Assembly: GCA_001986395.2 (NCBI GenBank) | Contig: MQVO02000012.1 | Span: 186,001 to 250,000, forward strand | Source of the DNA: Irpex lacteus | Taxonomy: Eukaryota; Basidiomycota; Agaricomycetes; Polyporales; Irpicaceae | DNA: 64,000 bases | Reading direction: 5' to 3' | Shown: positions 1 through 11,043 of the stretch, piece after piece | Numbering within the stretch: the stretch's first letter is position 1 | How the letters are laid out: the number at the start of each line of letters is the position of its first letter | Made by a program: the position numbers and the translations under genes | The notes under the pieces: generated by a model | The model's database searches: none | Seen by the model: only the letters and a program-made list of their open reading frames with translations | Told to the model about the DNA's origin: nothing

Positions 1-623
1 TCGATGGTAGTTCTATCCAACGCGTTTCCTTTGGGGAAAGGAACTGCCTGTGACTGGTCACCATACGATTTGACTCCCTTCCACTCCTTCAAAAAGTGCC
101 ATCGAATGGCCGAGACACCTTTGACATTCCTCGCTACCACTTGCGCCCACTGCCCAACCAAAATAAAAATCCCTCTTGTATCCGAGCTCGTACCACTTTC
201 GGGGACCGGTAGAAGTCGAAGCACAACAACGCGTGATCCGGACGGAACCTGCTCGTCTCTCCACACCTCTTCATACGCCTCTACCTTCCCACTCTCCGGA
301 TTCACCATCTCACCGCGCTCGACTTCACTCCCATCTTCCAAAATCTCACAATGCCCAATGTCCGGAGCCGCCTCCACCCCACCTTCAATAGCACGATTGT
401 CCACGAAGTGATCCCACTGACACCTCCCGTCCTCATAGTACTTCTTCACTCCAGCGAACGCCCACTCGCACTTCGTCGGAGCGGAATGTAGAGGACGGAA
501 GTCGGTGAAGAGGTTGGTGGTGCCTCCTCCGTTTAGGACAAGCGTGTCTGTGGGCTCGGTGGGTGGGTTTGGGAGGAAGCGAATGGATGTGCGATGGGAT
601 ATCGATGGAGGTCGAGGGTCCAT
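1..623 (-). CDS. HRI1-family protein, 3' end cut by window edge
   Basis: The minus frame starts at the ATG at 621-623 and stays open to base 1, giving about 207 residues without a stop, so the C-terminus lies outside the window. The N-terminus reads SISHRTSIRFLP followed by EPTDTLVLNGGG, a pattern I recognise from fungal Hri1-like proteins (a beta-barrel, lipocalin-like fold of poorly known function; yeast Hri1 has been linked to Hrr25 and Sec72). Further in are a W-rich block (KCEWAFAGVKKYYEDGRCQWDHF) and IRWHFLKEWKGV near the truncated end. No intron is needed. Open frames on the opposite strand here are shadows. The family call rests on N-terminal similarity recalled from memory; the molecular role is not visible in the sequence. 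Confidence 0.75.
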   Translation of the reverse strand, partial: MDPRPPSISHRTSIRFLPNPPTEPTDTLVLNGGGTTNLFTDFRPLHSAPTKCEWAFAGVKKYYEDGRCQWDHFVDNRAIEGGVEAAPDIGHCEILEDGSEVERGEMVNPESGKVEAYEEVWRDEQVPSGSRVVVLRLLPVPESGTSSDTRGIFILVGQWAQVVARNVKGVSAIRWHFLKEWKGVKSYGDQSQAVPFPKGNALDRTTI

Positions 624-829
624 TGGGTGGGGTTTGGTCTGATGAGCGCGGAGTACGAGGGTGGTGGTGGTGGTAAAGAAGGAAGAGAGATGACGATTGC
701 TTCTTCAGGCAATTCAATTCAGGTTCTGCCCGCAGCTCCGAGCGGGCCGGACTCTACTATCTCAATTTCCGGGGTACGTCGCATGAAAATACAGGTTATG
801 AACTGCTTCTGCCCTACACTACTCGTCTA
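624..829. other. Short gap between HRI1-like start and FunK1 stop
   Basis: About 200 bases lie between the start of the HRI1-like gene and the stop of the upstream minus-strand FunK1 gene. The gap must hold the 3' end of one transcript and the promoter of the other. No clear TATA box or gene is visible. Confidence 0.5.
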
Positions 830-3509
830 CTACAACCTCCGCAACTTCTTGCCCCTTCGCCTGGTCTGTGGCGCCCTCCCCTTCGTCTGATCAACTGTCA
901 AGTTGCCCTGGGGCTTAGACTTGGGTGTCTTCGTCGTGTTCGGAGGTGTATCGACATTCGCTTCGTTCGAACCCTCTAGTTTACGGATCTCGGAGGTCGC
1001 GGTCAGAGGAACTGACGACGATGCCTGATAGCCTGGTGCTGACGACTGGCTGTCTTCAATCGAAGGACCTTCCGAGCCTGATTCGTCCCCAGATTCCACG
1101 TATCTGGTTGTTGCAGGCCCGCTAGGCTCGCTGTCGACGTCACTGCAATCAGCGTCATCGCGGCTTCTTTTGCTCTGTGCCTGCTCTTGCTGGTCTGCCG
1201 GAACCGGCTCTGGTGTAGCCCTGGTCCAACGAGACTGCATGGTCTTCCTCGAAGCATTCGACTTCTGCGCTTCCATAACACGTAGCTCCTTGCCCATAGC
1301 CTCCGCTATTCTGTCATTCTGTTTCACGGTAGACTCCAACGGAAAAGGGCGTCTTTTATCCGGTGCCCATCGATTGACGTCGAACGCCGCTTTGTACACC
1401 GAACTCCAGAAGTGAGGGCTGCATACCTGTGCGTACTTCATAGCGAAGGCTTGCGCAATCGGAGCCTGCTCTGCCAGTACTGGATCGTCGACAGCGTGGC
1501 AGGTCCCGGCGATGTCTAGTGCAGCCTGGATACTCGGTATGTCCGCTCGGTTCAGCTCCGCCTTGAGCCGGTAATATTGCTTCCAATGGGTTGCCATTGT
1601 CCCCAACAACCACCCTACGCTCCTAGACTCGAGACTATCGGCAAAATCTCCTATCTTGTCGTCCAGGAAGAACTGCTTCTTCAACTTGCCGCCTACGTAG
1701 TACAGATGGCCATTGATGATGGCGGTGTCCTGCTCTACGAACATGTCGCCGGAGAGCTTACTCGGGTGCTCGAATAGGGCAACAATGGCCCAGAGTAGGA
1801 CCCAAAAGAGAGCTTGAAGATCGTCCAGAATGTCGTGGGGCTTCAGTGGATCCTCCAGCTGCTCGATGGATGAGAAGTTCCATATAGCCTCAGAAGGCTA
1901 CGAATAAGTCAGTATTCCGGCTTCGAACTCAAGAGATGGTATTTGAATTACTCACGTCGAGTCGGTGACCTTGCAACTGTTCACGGGCAGTTTGTTTACC
2001 TAGGGACTGTACATAGCCACAATATTCCCAATTAATCAGAACGCCCTCCCAGAAACCGTACTCCGGACGATATCTTGCCATAATATTCGATGGGGTGATG
2101 TTCTTGTATAATAACCCAGCCTTCGACGCTCCTGAGAGAGCTAGAAGCACACAGACAATTTGAGTACTTTAACATTATGATATAAAGGGGATGGACACAT
2201 ACCATAATGACAGGTTTGCATAACGTACATCACGTCCCTGATGTTCTGCAGGCATACCAGTGGGCAATTAACGTCCTGCAAGATCCGATGCTGGCGTATT
2301 GGATGCGTGATGACTATGTTCCTACGCTTCGGTGATTGGCCAATCACACTTCCCACCAGCTCGTGCATACGTGTTACATTGCCAGCCACATCTCCGCTAG
2401 CGTAAATCTCCGGTACGGAGGCCACATTGTACCGCTTTAGAATGCTATAGGCCGTTGCCTCCGCGAAGGAAACGCTGTCATCGACTCTCCAACAGTCCTT
2501 GAAGATGACCAGCCTGTTCAATTTCCTGCTGTAGGCAAGATACCTGCGCGTTCCCTTCCCAATCATTTCCCCTTGCCTCGTATGAAATGGTCTCTTGATA
2601 ATGATTGCGTCTTCTCCGTCTCTCGGATTCAGTGCGACTTTATAGGCGGGCCAGTTAGCATCCAAAGCCATTGTGATGTCCATGGCGGGAGTGCTCCCCC
2701 AAACCGTGCGCGCAGCTGTATTCGGATAGAACGACAATAACCAGGTGGCACAAGCAGTAGAGAACTGAGTGCACTCGAGCGCAGTCGCGGCAGACACCGT
2801 TGCGTCCCACCCGCGCTCGATTTCACTCATACGTCCGTACACGTGCAGGAACAGCTTCAGTGGCCTTGGATCCTCGACGTAGTTGAACTTGCCTGACACA
2901 GACGCGCCGGCACGGTCCCATCGTATGAAACGAATCTCGTTACCCAAAACGAGTAATTGGAAGAGATGTGTGCGGTGTTGGTGGCTGAAGGTTTGCTCCG
3001 CGTACGACGCCAATCTCCCTCGGGTTATCAAACTCTGATACTCTCGCCGCTCGATCGTTCCCAGTTGTGGCGGGTCCCCGGGCCTTTCGTGAAATGGATC
3101 CCCGTAATTCGTAAACTCAATGAATAGGCCAGGTTCGTGCCAACTAAAGGAGAGGACTTTGTTGCGATCCGCTGATGTGGCCTTCTTTGGGTTAGCACGG
3201 GTTCCCGTGCCGTTCTTACTTGATGCAGGACTCAAGATAGTCAACATTGGGTCTAATGCCTCTCGAGATTCAGCAGTCATCGTATAAATCTTGACACCAT
3301 CTGGGCATAAGCTAGATTCGCGAATAGTCTTCAGCTAGAGATTAATATCCTCAGCTTTCTCGGTCGACTACGACACCTATGGGCTGTTCACTCACGAAGT
3401 CTTCGATCGCGCAAACATGTCTATCGTCGTCACTGGAGCACTGCGGGAACTTGATGTCCTCATATGATGACATGGAAGAAGCCTCCTGGAGTGTTTTGGC
3501 TGAAGACAT
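830..3509 (-). CDS. FunK1-type fungal protein kinase with degenerate catalytic motifs
   Basis: Four exons fit the frame exactly: 3509-3396, 3334-2203, 2140-1956 and 1897-830, giving 832 residues. The fungal-specific kinase signature is clear: FNYVEDPRPLKLFLHVYGRMS in exon 2, LVIFKDCWRVDDSVSFAEA (the FunK1 form of the lysine region), MHELVGSVIG, and DDLQALFWVLLWAI in exon 4. The catalytic loop, normally HRDISxxNI, reads YKNITPSNIM, and the metal-binding DFG/DWD-like segment reads LINWEYC, so both key Asp residues are lost. The last 200 residues are Ser/Pro-rich low complexity ending in a basic RRRGKKLRRL. The start is unsure. 3509 is the first in-frame ATG, but the frame stays open upstream to about 3680 with a protein-like stretch (GFWAGFLAPLDFIKTYM), so an upstream exon is possible. 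I infer a pseudokinase. Confidence 0.85.
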
Positions 3510-4168
3510 GTACGTCTTGATGAAGTCCAGAGGAGCGAGAAACCCCGCCCAGAAACCTTCGGTTAGTCTGGCAATATCTGTGCATTCGACAATGCAGTCG
3601 ACGATATCGTCCGCGGGTAAAGATGGTTCATTGGTCGTTGACACTGGGTGTGAGGGTAGCGCACGAGCAGGGTGTAGCCAGTCAGATATTGTCTGTTCTC
3701 TCCCCGGACAAGACGGTTCCAGAACTCACTAGCTCCGATAAGTGACCTCGGTGTCTCGTAGTGGGATTCGACTGTCGCGGGTGGCTTGCAAGTTGTTCAA
3801 GGCCAAGACTGCGGCCGACCAACACATCCTGTGCCCCGTATATATACCTTCGTAACGCGGACTTCCCAAAGGGGCAGTTGTGACCAGGCCACATCCCAAA
3901 AGGGCAGTTACTAGGCCGGCCACGTGGTCGTGAGTCAACAATGAAAGCTTTATCAATCTCCATCGTACTGATACCATCACTTGCGTATGCATAGCTTTCT
4001 GTAAACATTGACAATATTGACAAGCTAGGAGTCAGATCGGACGCTCACCTACATAATTCATGTAGTTATAGTACTTTGAGGAGATCTGAACAGTCAGCGT
4101 TGAGGCGGTAGGGGCATATGATAATGCCTATCATACAGATTGGACACGCTCTGGTGAAAGTAGAATAT
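3510..4168. other. Intergenic, FunK1 promoter side and PKS 3' side
   Basis: This holds the upstream region of the FunK1 gene and the downstream region of the type III PKS. The repeated phrase AACTGCCC(C)TTTGGGA occurs twice between 3860 and 3910 as two near-copies. A 110-codon open frame covers 3682-4023, but it starts at TTG and shows no recognisable protein. Confidence 0.4.
3838..3847 (-). promoter_or_regulatory. TATA-like box upstream of the FunK1 gene
   Basis: GTATATATAC lies about 330 bases upstream of the chosen FunK1 start. The distance implies a long 5' leader or an unrecognised first exon. It is palindromic, so its direction is not fixed. Confidence 0.35.
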
Positions 4169-5510
4169 TCAAGGTTCAGCTACACGCTGATAATTATGCT
4201 TGGCACGGCACCTTCTTAAGATACAAGTCTCCACGGATATACCGGGACCAAACGCGCACGCTACGACAAAGTCTCTCCCTTTCCCCATATCATCTTCTCT
4301 TAGTCTGCTGAGAACGCAGAATATAGTTGCACTGGAAGTGTTTCCATGTTTTCTGTATATGTCCCAGCTCGCGCGCATGTGCTCTTCCGTCAAACCCATC
4401 GCTTTTGTGACCTCAGTAAGAACCTTAGCGCCACCTGGGTGAATGGCCCAGTCGAAATCTGTTGGAGCGAGGTGAGGCTTCGAGATGAGGGCGGGAACTC
4501 GTGAAGTGATGGAGGAGAAAATGCGAGGAACGGAGGAAGATGTCAGTTTGGGGATTTTGTGACTTAGAGACGCATGCCATCCTGGCCAATACACATATCA
4601 GTAGGTGTACTGTGGGAGAGGGAGTTACATACCATCGGCAGCGAGGTCAAGCCTAAGGTCGTTGGCGGACTCCTCAACAGTGGTCGTATCCCAGCCAAGA
4701 AGATCATACACAGGTGTAGATGACTCAGGATCGTCTCCAATGCAGTTGCTCAGAATGAGTGCTGAGCCGGCATCGGCAAAGAGAGTGGCTGGAATCAGGA
4801 TCTTCTGGTCATGGTGAATGCGATCGAGTTCGTTTCTGGCACATAGCGAGGCAAGCTCTACAGAAACGACGAGGATACGTGCTGGTAGTCTCATGAACGT
4901 GTACCCACACGCAAGTTGGGCAGCGTGACGAAGTCCTGCAAGGCCGCCAGCGCACCCAACGCCTTGTAAACACGCGCGCTCTACATCCTTGGCTAGACCG
5001 AGTTCTCGAGCGATGTAATAGTCGATTCCTGGATTACTGAAGGCTGTGGATGACACAGCGATGATGTGCGTGATCTGGGAGAGGTCGCCGCCCCACTCTG
5101 CGATAGCGGTGCAAGCAGCTTGAGTCGCGAGCTGAACGCCCACTGTGAGAAACAATTCGCGTTGTTGCTCGACGTCCGGACTTTTCACGCCATAGATGAT
5201 AGGATGATCTTCGTCGAAGGCGCAGGATCGCATTTCGATGCCCGTCCTTTCCGCAATGTCGAGCACTTTTTCCAACCTTTGGTGACATCATCAGCGCCGC
5301 GCCAACGTCACAACATATCGTAAGTGTAGATGTTAAGACTTACGCAGGAGTCATTGGATAGAACCGTGAGGCATATTCGCGAAGGAGTAATTTTTGAGGG
5401 ACGTGACGTTCTGGGTAGGCTGAAGCAACTCCTACAACTTGGAGGTTCATATCAGCGGGGAATGGCGCTTTGTAAGATGGCCTTGGGGATGGGACTCGTA
5501 CGGGAGACAT
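4169..5510 (-). CDS. Type III polyketide synthase (chalcone/stilbene synthase superfamily)
   Basis: Three exons (5510-5344, 5276-4633, 4581-4169) give 407 residues, the usual length for the family. The catalytic triad is intact by pattern: Cys164 in GVGCAGG, His318 in DFDWAIHPGG and Asn351 in KHGNTSSAT. Introns carry good donors (GTAAGT, GTATGT). The start MSPVRVPSPRP is the first ATG in frame and is followed by NLQVVGVASAYPE, the normal thiolase-fold beginning. Fungal members make alkylresorcinols or alkylpyrones from fatty acyl-CoA starters and malonyl-CoA; the actual product cannot be read from the sequence. No tailoring enzyme (P450, methyltransferase, oxidase) lies next to it, so it appears to stand alone rather than in a cluster. 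Confidence 0.93.
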
Positions 5511-7080
5511 AGATGGCAAAGCAGAGATGTGGGTTGTGCAGACATCCTAGCAGAAGGTTAAAGATTTATGGTGAAAAACGACGCATGAATGATGGCCCGT
5601 AAACCTGTCATTTGTTCCTTGAGCCGTGATAAACACGGGCGGTGGTCTAACAGAGGATTTCGACGCCCATAGTGCCTTGGCAGCCATTGTTTGTAAGCAG
5701 CAAGGGCCCACCGCGACCGTTCTGCCTGAGGGATCGAACACCGTAAACTTTGTGCACTGAGAACGGCGACACGTTTGGGCACTGTTGAGTAAGCTTTATT
5801 CGACGCCTGTTCGGAATGCGAAGCATCCTGGAGAGTAAGATACGACATAGTAGTAGTGATAGATAAAGGGAGCTTTAACTATCAAGGCGTTGCAATCTAT
5901 AATACGAAATAGGTGTCATTGTGTCAAAACTACACAGCCTTGGGTCGCTAGCTTACCTATCAGTCGTGCCTTTCATCTTGAAGGTGACCGGCCTTCCTTA
6001 GTATTGTCTGTATTAGTGTCGCGGTCAGTTGCTATGACATGCCTACCAAGACGGTGCATTAAACAAAGTAGACCGTCGGGGTACTTACCGATTATGTTCA
6101 AGTTGACGACTATTTGCTAAATGAGACTCCACGAAATGCAGTTGCCGAAGAAACTACGCCATTGTTCATACTGCACTCAGTGCCCGGCACAGAGGGCGGC
6201 CATGCATGAACCGGCCCTTAGGCTTTTCAAGTTCAAGTCAGAACAATAAGCCTTCATGAAGGGACCCGGTGTGTGGTAAGGAAGGAGGTAAGGAGACATG
6301 AGTACAGCGTTAAGTTAAGGCTGAAAAACACGAACCAGGGTGATGCAAACCCTTGCATCTTTATGCTCCCAGCTGGGATCCGTTCTGAGGAGCTGAGGAC
6401 TAGGAGGATATTCAAGTCAATTATCGTAAGATGCATAATGTTCGATGTATTGGGGCCCATTACTACGGCTGGCACAAACATGCCAGCAGTAAGTCGCAGA
6501 GCACTTCGTAGCGGCAAACACCTTTCTTCTTAGGGTTGACAGACTTCAGCCCGACCACGGCTTGCCCACGGTGAGGAGGAGCAAACATAAGTAACAATAT
6601 CGCTGGTGCCCTGGCCGTATAATTGGAAGAACTCTTAGTCAGCATATGGACCGTACTATTTTGTATCGGGGATATGGGACGACTAGATTGGAATTAGAGA
6701 GAGAAGAATGTCGTTGGAACCAAAGTTGTACACTGCGACGGCGGCGGGCGCGTGCATCGGGAGTCGGTGATTAAGCGCTTGATGACACATACCATTTTGG
6801 GAGTAATACACCGACATAGACGCCTAGTATCAACGAAGCTCTCGCTCAGCTCGACGTCAAGACTCTCCCGAAGGCCCTACGCCATTACACGCTACGTGAG
6901 TGTTGCTAGTCCATTCTATGGCCCGTCTAGACGTTGGGAGGAAGGTATGGAGGAGGTGGGAGAGGTGGAACAGGCTGGATGGAAGGATACGAACGCGGAT
7001 GACGGGTCTATCGCTTGGTGAGCAAGTATGCTAATATTATATGTGTTCCTGCAGCCGGACTAGTGCGAACGACTATCGCA
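5511..7080. other. Intergenic region with no confident gene
   Basis: About 1.6 kb between the PKS start and the eS10 5' leader. A minus-strand 96-codon ATG frame at 5558-5848 lies just upstream of the PKS. An alternative frame over the same DNA contains the protein-like phrase KFTVFDPSGRTVAVGP. Neither matches a family I know. They could be upstream reading frames or a decayed gene. Confidence 0.4.
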
Positions 7081-7136
7081 GTGAGTACATTTCACAAAAT
7101 CTGAGCTCGAGAGCTGCAACTGATGTCCGCTTGTAG
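7081..7136 (+). other. Likely 5'UTR intron of the eS10 gene
   Basis: A GTGAGTACAT donor and a CGCTTGTAG acceptor, with an AACTGAT branch-like site, bound 56 bases ending about 30 bases before the eS10 start codon. Leader introns are common in fungal ribosomal protein genes. Inferred from splice signals only. Confidence 0.5.
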
Positions 7137-7167
7137 CTACCGACCTCTTCAACCGAACTCGCCCAGC

Positions 7168-7721
7168 ATGATCATTACCAAGGAGCACAGGCGCACCATC
7201 TACGAGAACCTCTTCAAGGGTACGCAATGATTCTCCCTGCTCTGCCTTACAGCGATCTCAAGATATACTTTGAAATCGCTTAGAGGGTGTTCTGGTCGCC
7301 AAGAAGGATTACAATGCGCCTAAGCACGAAGAGCTTGACATCCCCAACCTCGAGGTTATCAAGGCCCTGCAGAGCCTTACCTCCAAGGGCTACGTGAAGA
7401 CTCAGTTCTCGTGGCAGTGGTACTACTACGTTCTCACCCCCGAGGGCGTTGAGTACCTCCGTGAATGGTGCGTAGTATAGCAATGCACATGAAGCATTTC
7501 TTGATATCTTTCTCAGGCTCCACCTTCCCGCCGAGATTGTCCCCGCCACACACAAAAAGGCGGCTCGTCCTGCTCGTCCCGCTGGTATCCGCCAGGGTGG
7601 TGAGGGTGCTTACCGCGCTCCCCGCCCCGATCGTGATGAGTACAGGAAGAAGGACAGCGCACCGTCTGGCGAGTTCAGGCCACAGTTCGCTGGTGTCGGT
7701 CGGGGTGCCCCACGGGAGTAA
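7168..7721 (+). CDS. 40S ribosomal protein eS10
   Basis: Exons 7168-7219, 7284-7467 and 7517-7721 join in frame to 146 residues, typical for eS10. The protein begins [16 protein letters not shown] and contains [14 protein letters not shown], the winged-helix core LKYV-type segment [32 protein letters not shown], and a basic Gly/Arg/Pro-rich tail ([12 protein letters not shown], then GVGRGAPRE). It is a structural protein of the small-subunit head near the mRNA entry channel. The downstream gene is convergent, so the two 3' ends face each other across about 230 bases. Confidence 0.97.
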
Positions 7722-7955
7722 ACTAGTGCGTCTGTTGCACTAGTCTTATTTTCTCTCTTCGCAGGGCGGAGGCAGCGTGGGGATGCTGGATCGGCAGGGA
7801 TGTCGGGGCGTCCCCTTTTCCACTTATGTCATCATGCTGTCGGATGTGTTTTTACCTCCCTCTTTACTTGTCGTCTCACGCAAAATTGTAGTATGAGCCC
7901 TCTCTGCATGCCCCGCTTATGCTATGTCGTCTCGCTGTCACGTTCTTGCTTTCAA

Positions 7956-9886
7956 TTAACCAAAAAGTTCTACAACGTTTCTAGGTACGTGTTTACCGCG
8001 GCCTTGTGTGCGATAATCGACAATCTGCCTTGTGAAGGAGCTGTGAGGCTCACGTTAGTTCTGCAATCCCACGAAACAAACAATCGTTGCACATACCTGA
8101 CTCTTCCGCACCCTCTCGCTCCACTGACAAACAGAGTAGACTGCATCGCAGCCATTTTGTCCAGAATCCCCCAGATACCGGCGTCCTCCCATATCGCGCC
8201 AGAATCGTCTTCGTCCACAAGCGAGAAGTCCCGCCCTTGCTTCGTCAGCTCCATTCGAACCCGTTGCATCTGTTCCGCAAGACCAGTGATGTTCCATTCC
8301 TCCAGCGGACCTCCAACATCAAACGCGGCTTTGACGATCTGCATCGCCGACATATGTTCCTCTGTGACCATCTTGAAAGTATTCGAACGCTGCGTAGGCA
8401 CTCGGATGGGTTCATTACTATTCGATGACAGCAAAGGTACGTCCGTCGCCACCCAGACGGTTTTTATTCCCTTCGCTAGGGTCGGGTCTGCCAGGAGGGA
8501 GCTGAGCGTGTCGACGAGAGCCTCAGCGCAGTCGTGAAGTAAGTCCGGCTGTACCGTTTCCATTCGCCAGTGGACAGCAAGGTAAGGACGGGATGAAGAC
8601 GTGAGAAGATCGGTGAGCTCCCAGAGCTTTTGAGAGTAGTCGAAACCAGATGTGGAGGGAACAGTGAAGAATGGGAGGTGGCGCAGGTCCCAATGGACAA
8701 CAAGAACTTCAGCTTCGGATACCAAACCAGGTTTGTGCGTATCTTGGTCTGTTTTGTACGCGTCTTGAAGCAAAGTTAGATCTGGACTAATTGGCTCTGT
8801 AAGAGTCATCCGCAAGACATCCTGGTCCGTAAGGTACGTAGACATCGCTATACCAGGGGAAGTAGCAGCCGTTGCGTCAGAGATATTCGCGTGAACAGAA
8901 AGCGGCCGGCGAGAGTCCAGAGTAAGGTGTCGCAGCTTGGTCTTCAAACAGAAAGAGTTCTTGAGACGAGGATCGTTTTCTTCCAGTGCGTGATCGTCGA
9001 CGTATAGAGCAAGCCCATCCTGAGCAAGAGCCTGAGTTGATTCGGCATGGTTGACGCGTAAAGCCATTCGTTCATCGAAGAAAGCAAGCTGGCCAGTACG
9101 TGGGTCAGGTCGCATTCCGACCCAAGTCCTGAAGTCGTCCATGAACATCACTTGGCCGACGCCTCCGCTGATGTCCCGGAACTGTCTCGCTACGCTGCCG
9201 ACGTCGTAATAAGCCTCGAAGCCCCATCTTCCACAAGCACCAAGTCGGCTCTTGCTAACGTTAGGCAGCACAACAGTTCGGTTGAGCGCAGCAGCGAGAT
9301 GAAGTATTTGAGTGAAGTGAATGCGCCCTCGAGACTCTTGCTCGCCGATCCACAGCGGAAGGAGAAGCCGGCATTGGTCTTGCGCGCGACAGAACTGCGA
9401 GTCTACGAGACTTGTGGTGAGGCCGACGCGGGTCGCGTCGGACGATGGGTGAACTTCAGGGACTGCAGTAACGAGCGGAGGCCAGCGCATGGTAGTGGTA
9501 GCCGTATCTTCTTGCTCTTCACCCATAAACTCCGGGATATCCGTGCGGTCGACTTTTGGACGCCGAGGGAATGGAGGTCTGGTTCGTGGTCGCTGTTGTG
9601 GCTTTAGTTCTTGTACGAACGGGCTTGTTGTAGGGCGAGCGGACAAGGGCAGTAAGCTGGTAAATCGCCAGAAAGTCGCAGCAGTCACAGCAAAGAGTAG
9701 CAGACCCAATAGCACATATCTTCGTCGTGTAAGTGTTCGAAGGATTCCTCGTCCGGTCGTTTGGGCCACCCAGTTTGATCTGGTTCGACGTCTTGGGCTC
9801 TCAGGGTCGTCAGAATCCTCGTCTCGTTCCAATTCGACTTTCCCCAACTCCCAGTAAGTTTCTTGCCGACTTTGTCTTCGAAGCAT
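7956..9886 (-). CDS. Type II membrane protein, O-fucosyltransferase-like
   Basis: Two exons, 9886-8097 and 8040-7956, give 624 residues. The intron is set by a GTATGT donor, a CTAAC branch site and a CTCACAG acceptor. Reading straight through instead gives a longer, poorer C-terminus, whereas splicing restores GARGCGRVSSFTRQIV, the usual end of this family. After a basic cytoplasmic N-terminus there is one membrane anchor at about residues 57-75, then a Pro-rich stem and a lumenal domain. LWIGEQESRGRIHFTQILHLAAALNRTVVLPNV and YLAVHWRMETVQ resemble the GDP-fucose protein O-fucosyltransferase (PF10250-like) fold. A Golgi/ER glycosyltransferase role is inferred; donor and acceptor are unknown. 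A very long opposite-strand open frame at 7800-8537 is its shadow. Confidence 0.75.
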
Positions 9887-10466
9887 TGTCGATGTAGCTC
9901 AGAAAGATGAAACCGGAGTCGAACGTTACAAGTGAACATGTAATATTGAGAGGCGCGTCGTAGATATATGATTATGTAAGCGGGGGGTTTGTGGCGTTCG
10001 TTTCTACATAGCTATGGATTTTGGCAGCTCTCTCTCGACTACGACGAAGACCTCCAAGTTGGACCACGGTGATCTCTATGTGTTTAGCATTCGTCTCCAG
10101 GAGTGGCCATAATTAGTTGTAAGTGACTATGCCCAATCCATTGCCCGGTCCTTGATTTGCCCCAATGTGGTGTCTTCTTTCTCACTGTCCTCTTCATTCT
10201 ACAGTTGGGATGTGAATTTTTGATAGTGACTTGAGGGTCCCAGAGATTCTCACGTAATGAGCACATGATCAAGAATGAATTTTCCATCTTCATGGCACAT
10301 TACAATATACACTCCTCTGCATGATCATCTGCTAGGTGGGGTTGTAGCAGGCCCGCTGTTATTAGTCCATAGCTCACCGGTTCTCAATGCAATGCCTTAC
10401 CAGTAAGACTGACTCGCATCCTATTTTTTTTTGTTTACTTACTCCTTCTTGCCTTTTTGCTAAAGT
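9887..10466. other. Intergenic, promoter side of the membrane protein gene
   Basis: No coding stretch is recognised. A short T-run (TTTTTTTTTG) sits near 10425. Confidence 0.4.
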
Positions 10467-10790
10467 GTGAATCGGCTAGAAACCTTAGCGAGGCAGACTC
10501 CAATGACGACTACCCTAGTGTACCAGATAACCAGCAAGAGTCCAGGTACCGCTCAGATCTGCGTCGAAGGAAGACACAAGTTCCAGCTTCTAGAAGCTGA
10601 TACATGTGTCACAGACTCGTACCTTGCGGGCCGTGTTCGAATAGTAGGTGCTTGAACATCTCACGTCCGCACATTCCAGCTGACCTGACCGACTCCTCCT
10701 TAGAAGCTCTTGCTCGTCCCATGGCGTTTGCTCCGCTCAAAGACAGTCATGATGTGTAGAATTTTGGTCAACTGACTGTTCAAACGGTCG
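10467..10790 (+). pseudogene. Possible remnant of a LON substrate-binding (PUA-like/cereblon-type) domain
   Basis: A 62-codon plus frame reads TLVYQITSKSPGTAQICVEG, then RHKFQLLEAD, then YLAGRVRIV. This follows the spacing of the LON N-terminal-domain core (…V…GRxRFxLLE…DgYLxxxVxI). A plausible intron (GTAGGTGCTT…CCTCCTTAG) would continue it by about 20 residues (ALARPMAFAPL) before a stop. Upstream and downstream parts of the domain are missing and the frame lacks a good start, so I read it as a gene fragment. Resemblance judged by eye only. Confidence 0.35.
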
Positions 10791-10983
10791 GCGAAACCTC
10801 GATCTCCACCGCAAATAATGTATATCCCAGTCGTTCCCGATCTCCTCGCCAGCATTTGGAAACATCTACCATATTACTCATACGATGTCAATTGCAACGG
10901 CGAACATGCTAGGTGTCATCTAGGCCACTGCATTCACTCATGACGTGGGCCTTTACCAACTTCCTTGAATACATTTGCTAAAT

Positions 10984-10989
10984 ATAAAG
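10984..10989 (+). promoter_or_regulatory. TATA box of the CE15 gene
   Basis: TATAAA lies 60 bases upstream of the CE15 start codon, a normal spacing for a short fungal leader. Confidence 0.6.
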
Positions 10990-11043
10990 CTGCAACCCAG
11001 CTTACAATACACTCTCCTACACAGATTGGCCACAATCCGCACG

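Noticed and set aside
7800..8537. 245-codon plus-strand open frame
   Set aside because: It lies opposite the O-fucosyltransferase-like gene, starts with no family signal, and is explained as that gene's antisense shadow.
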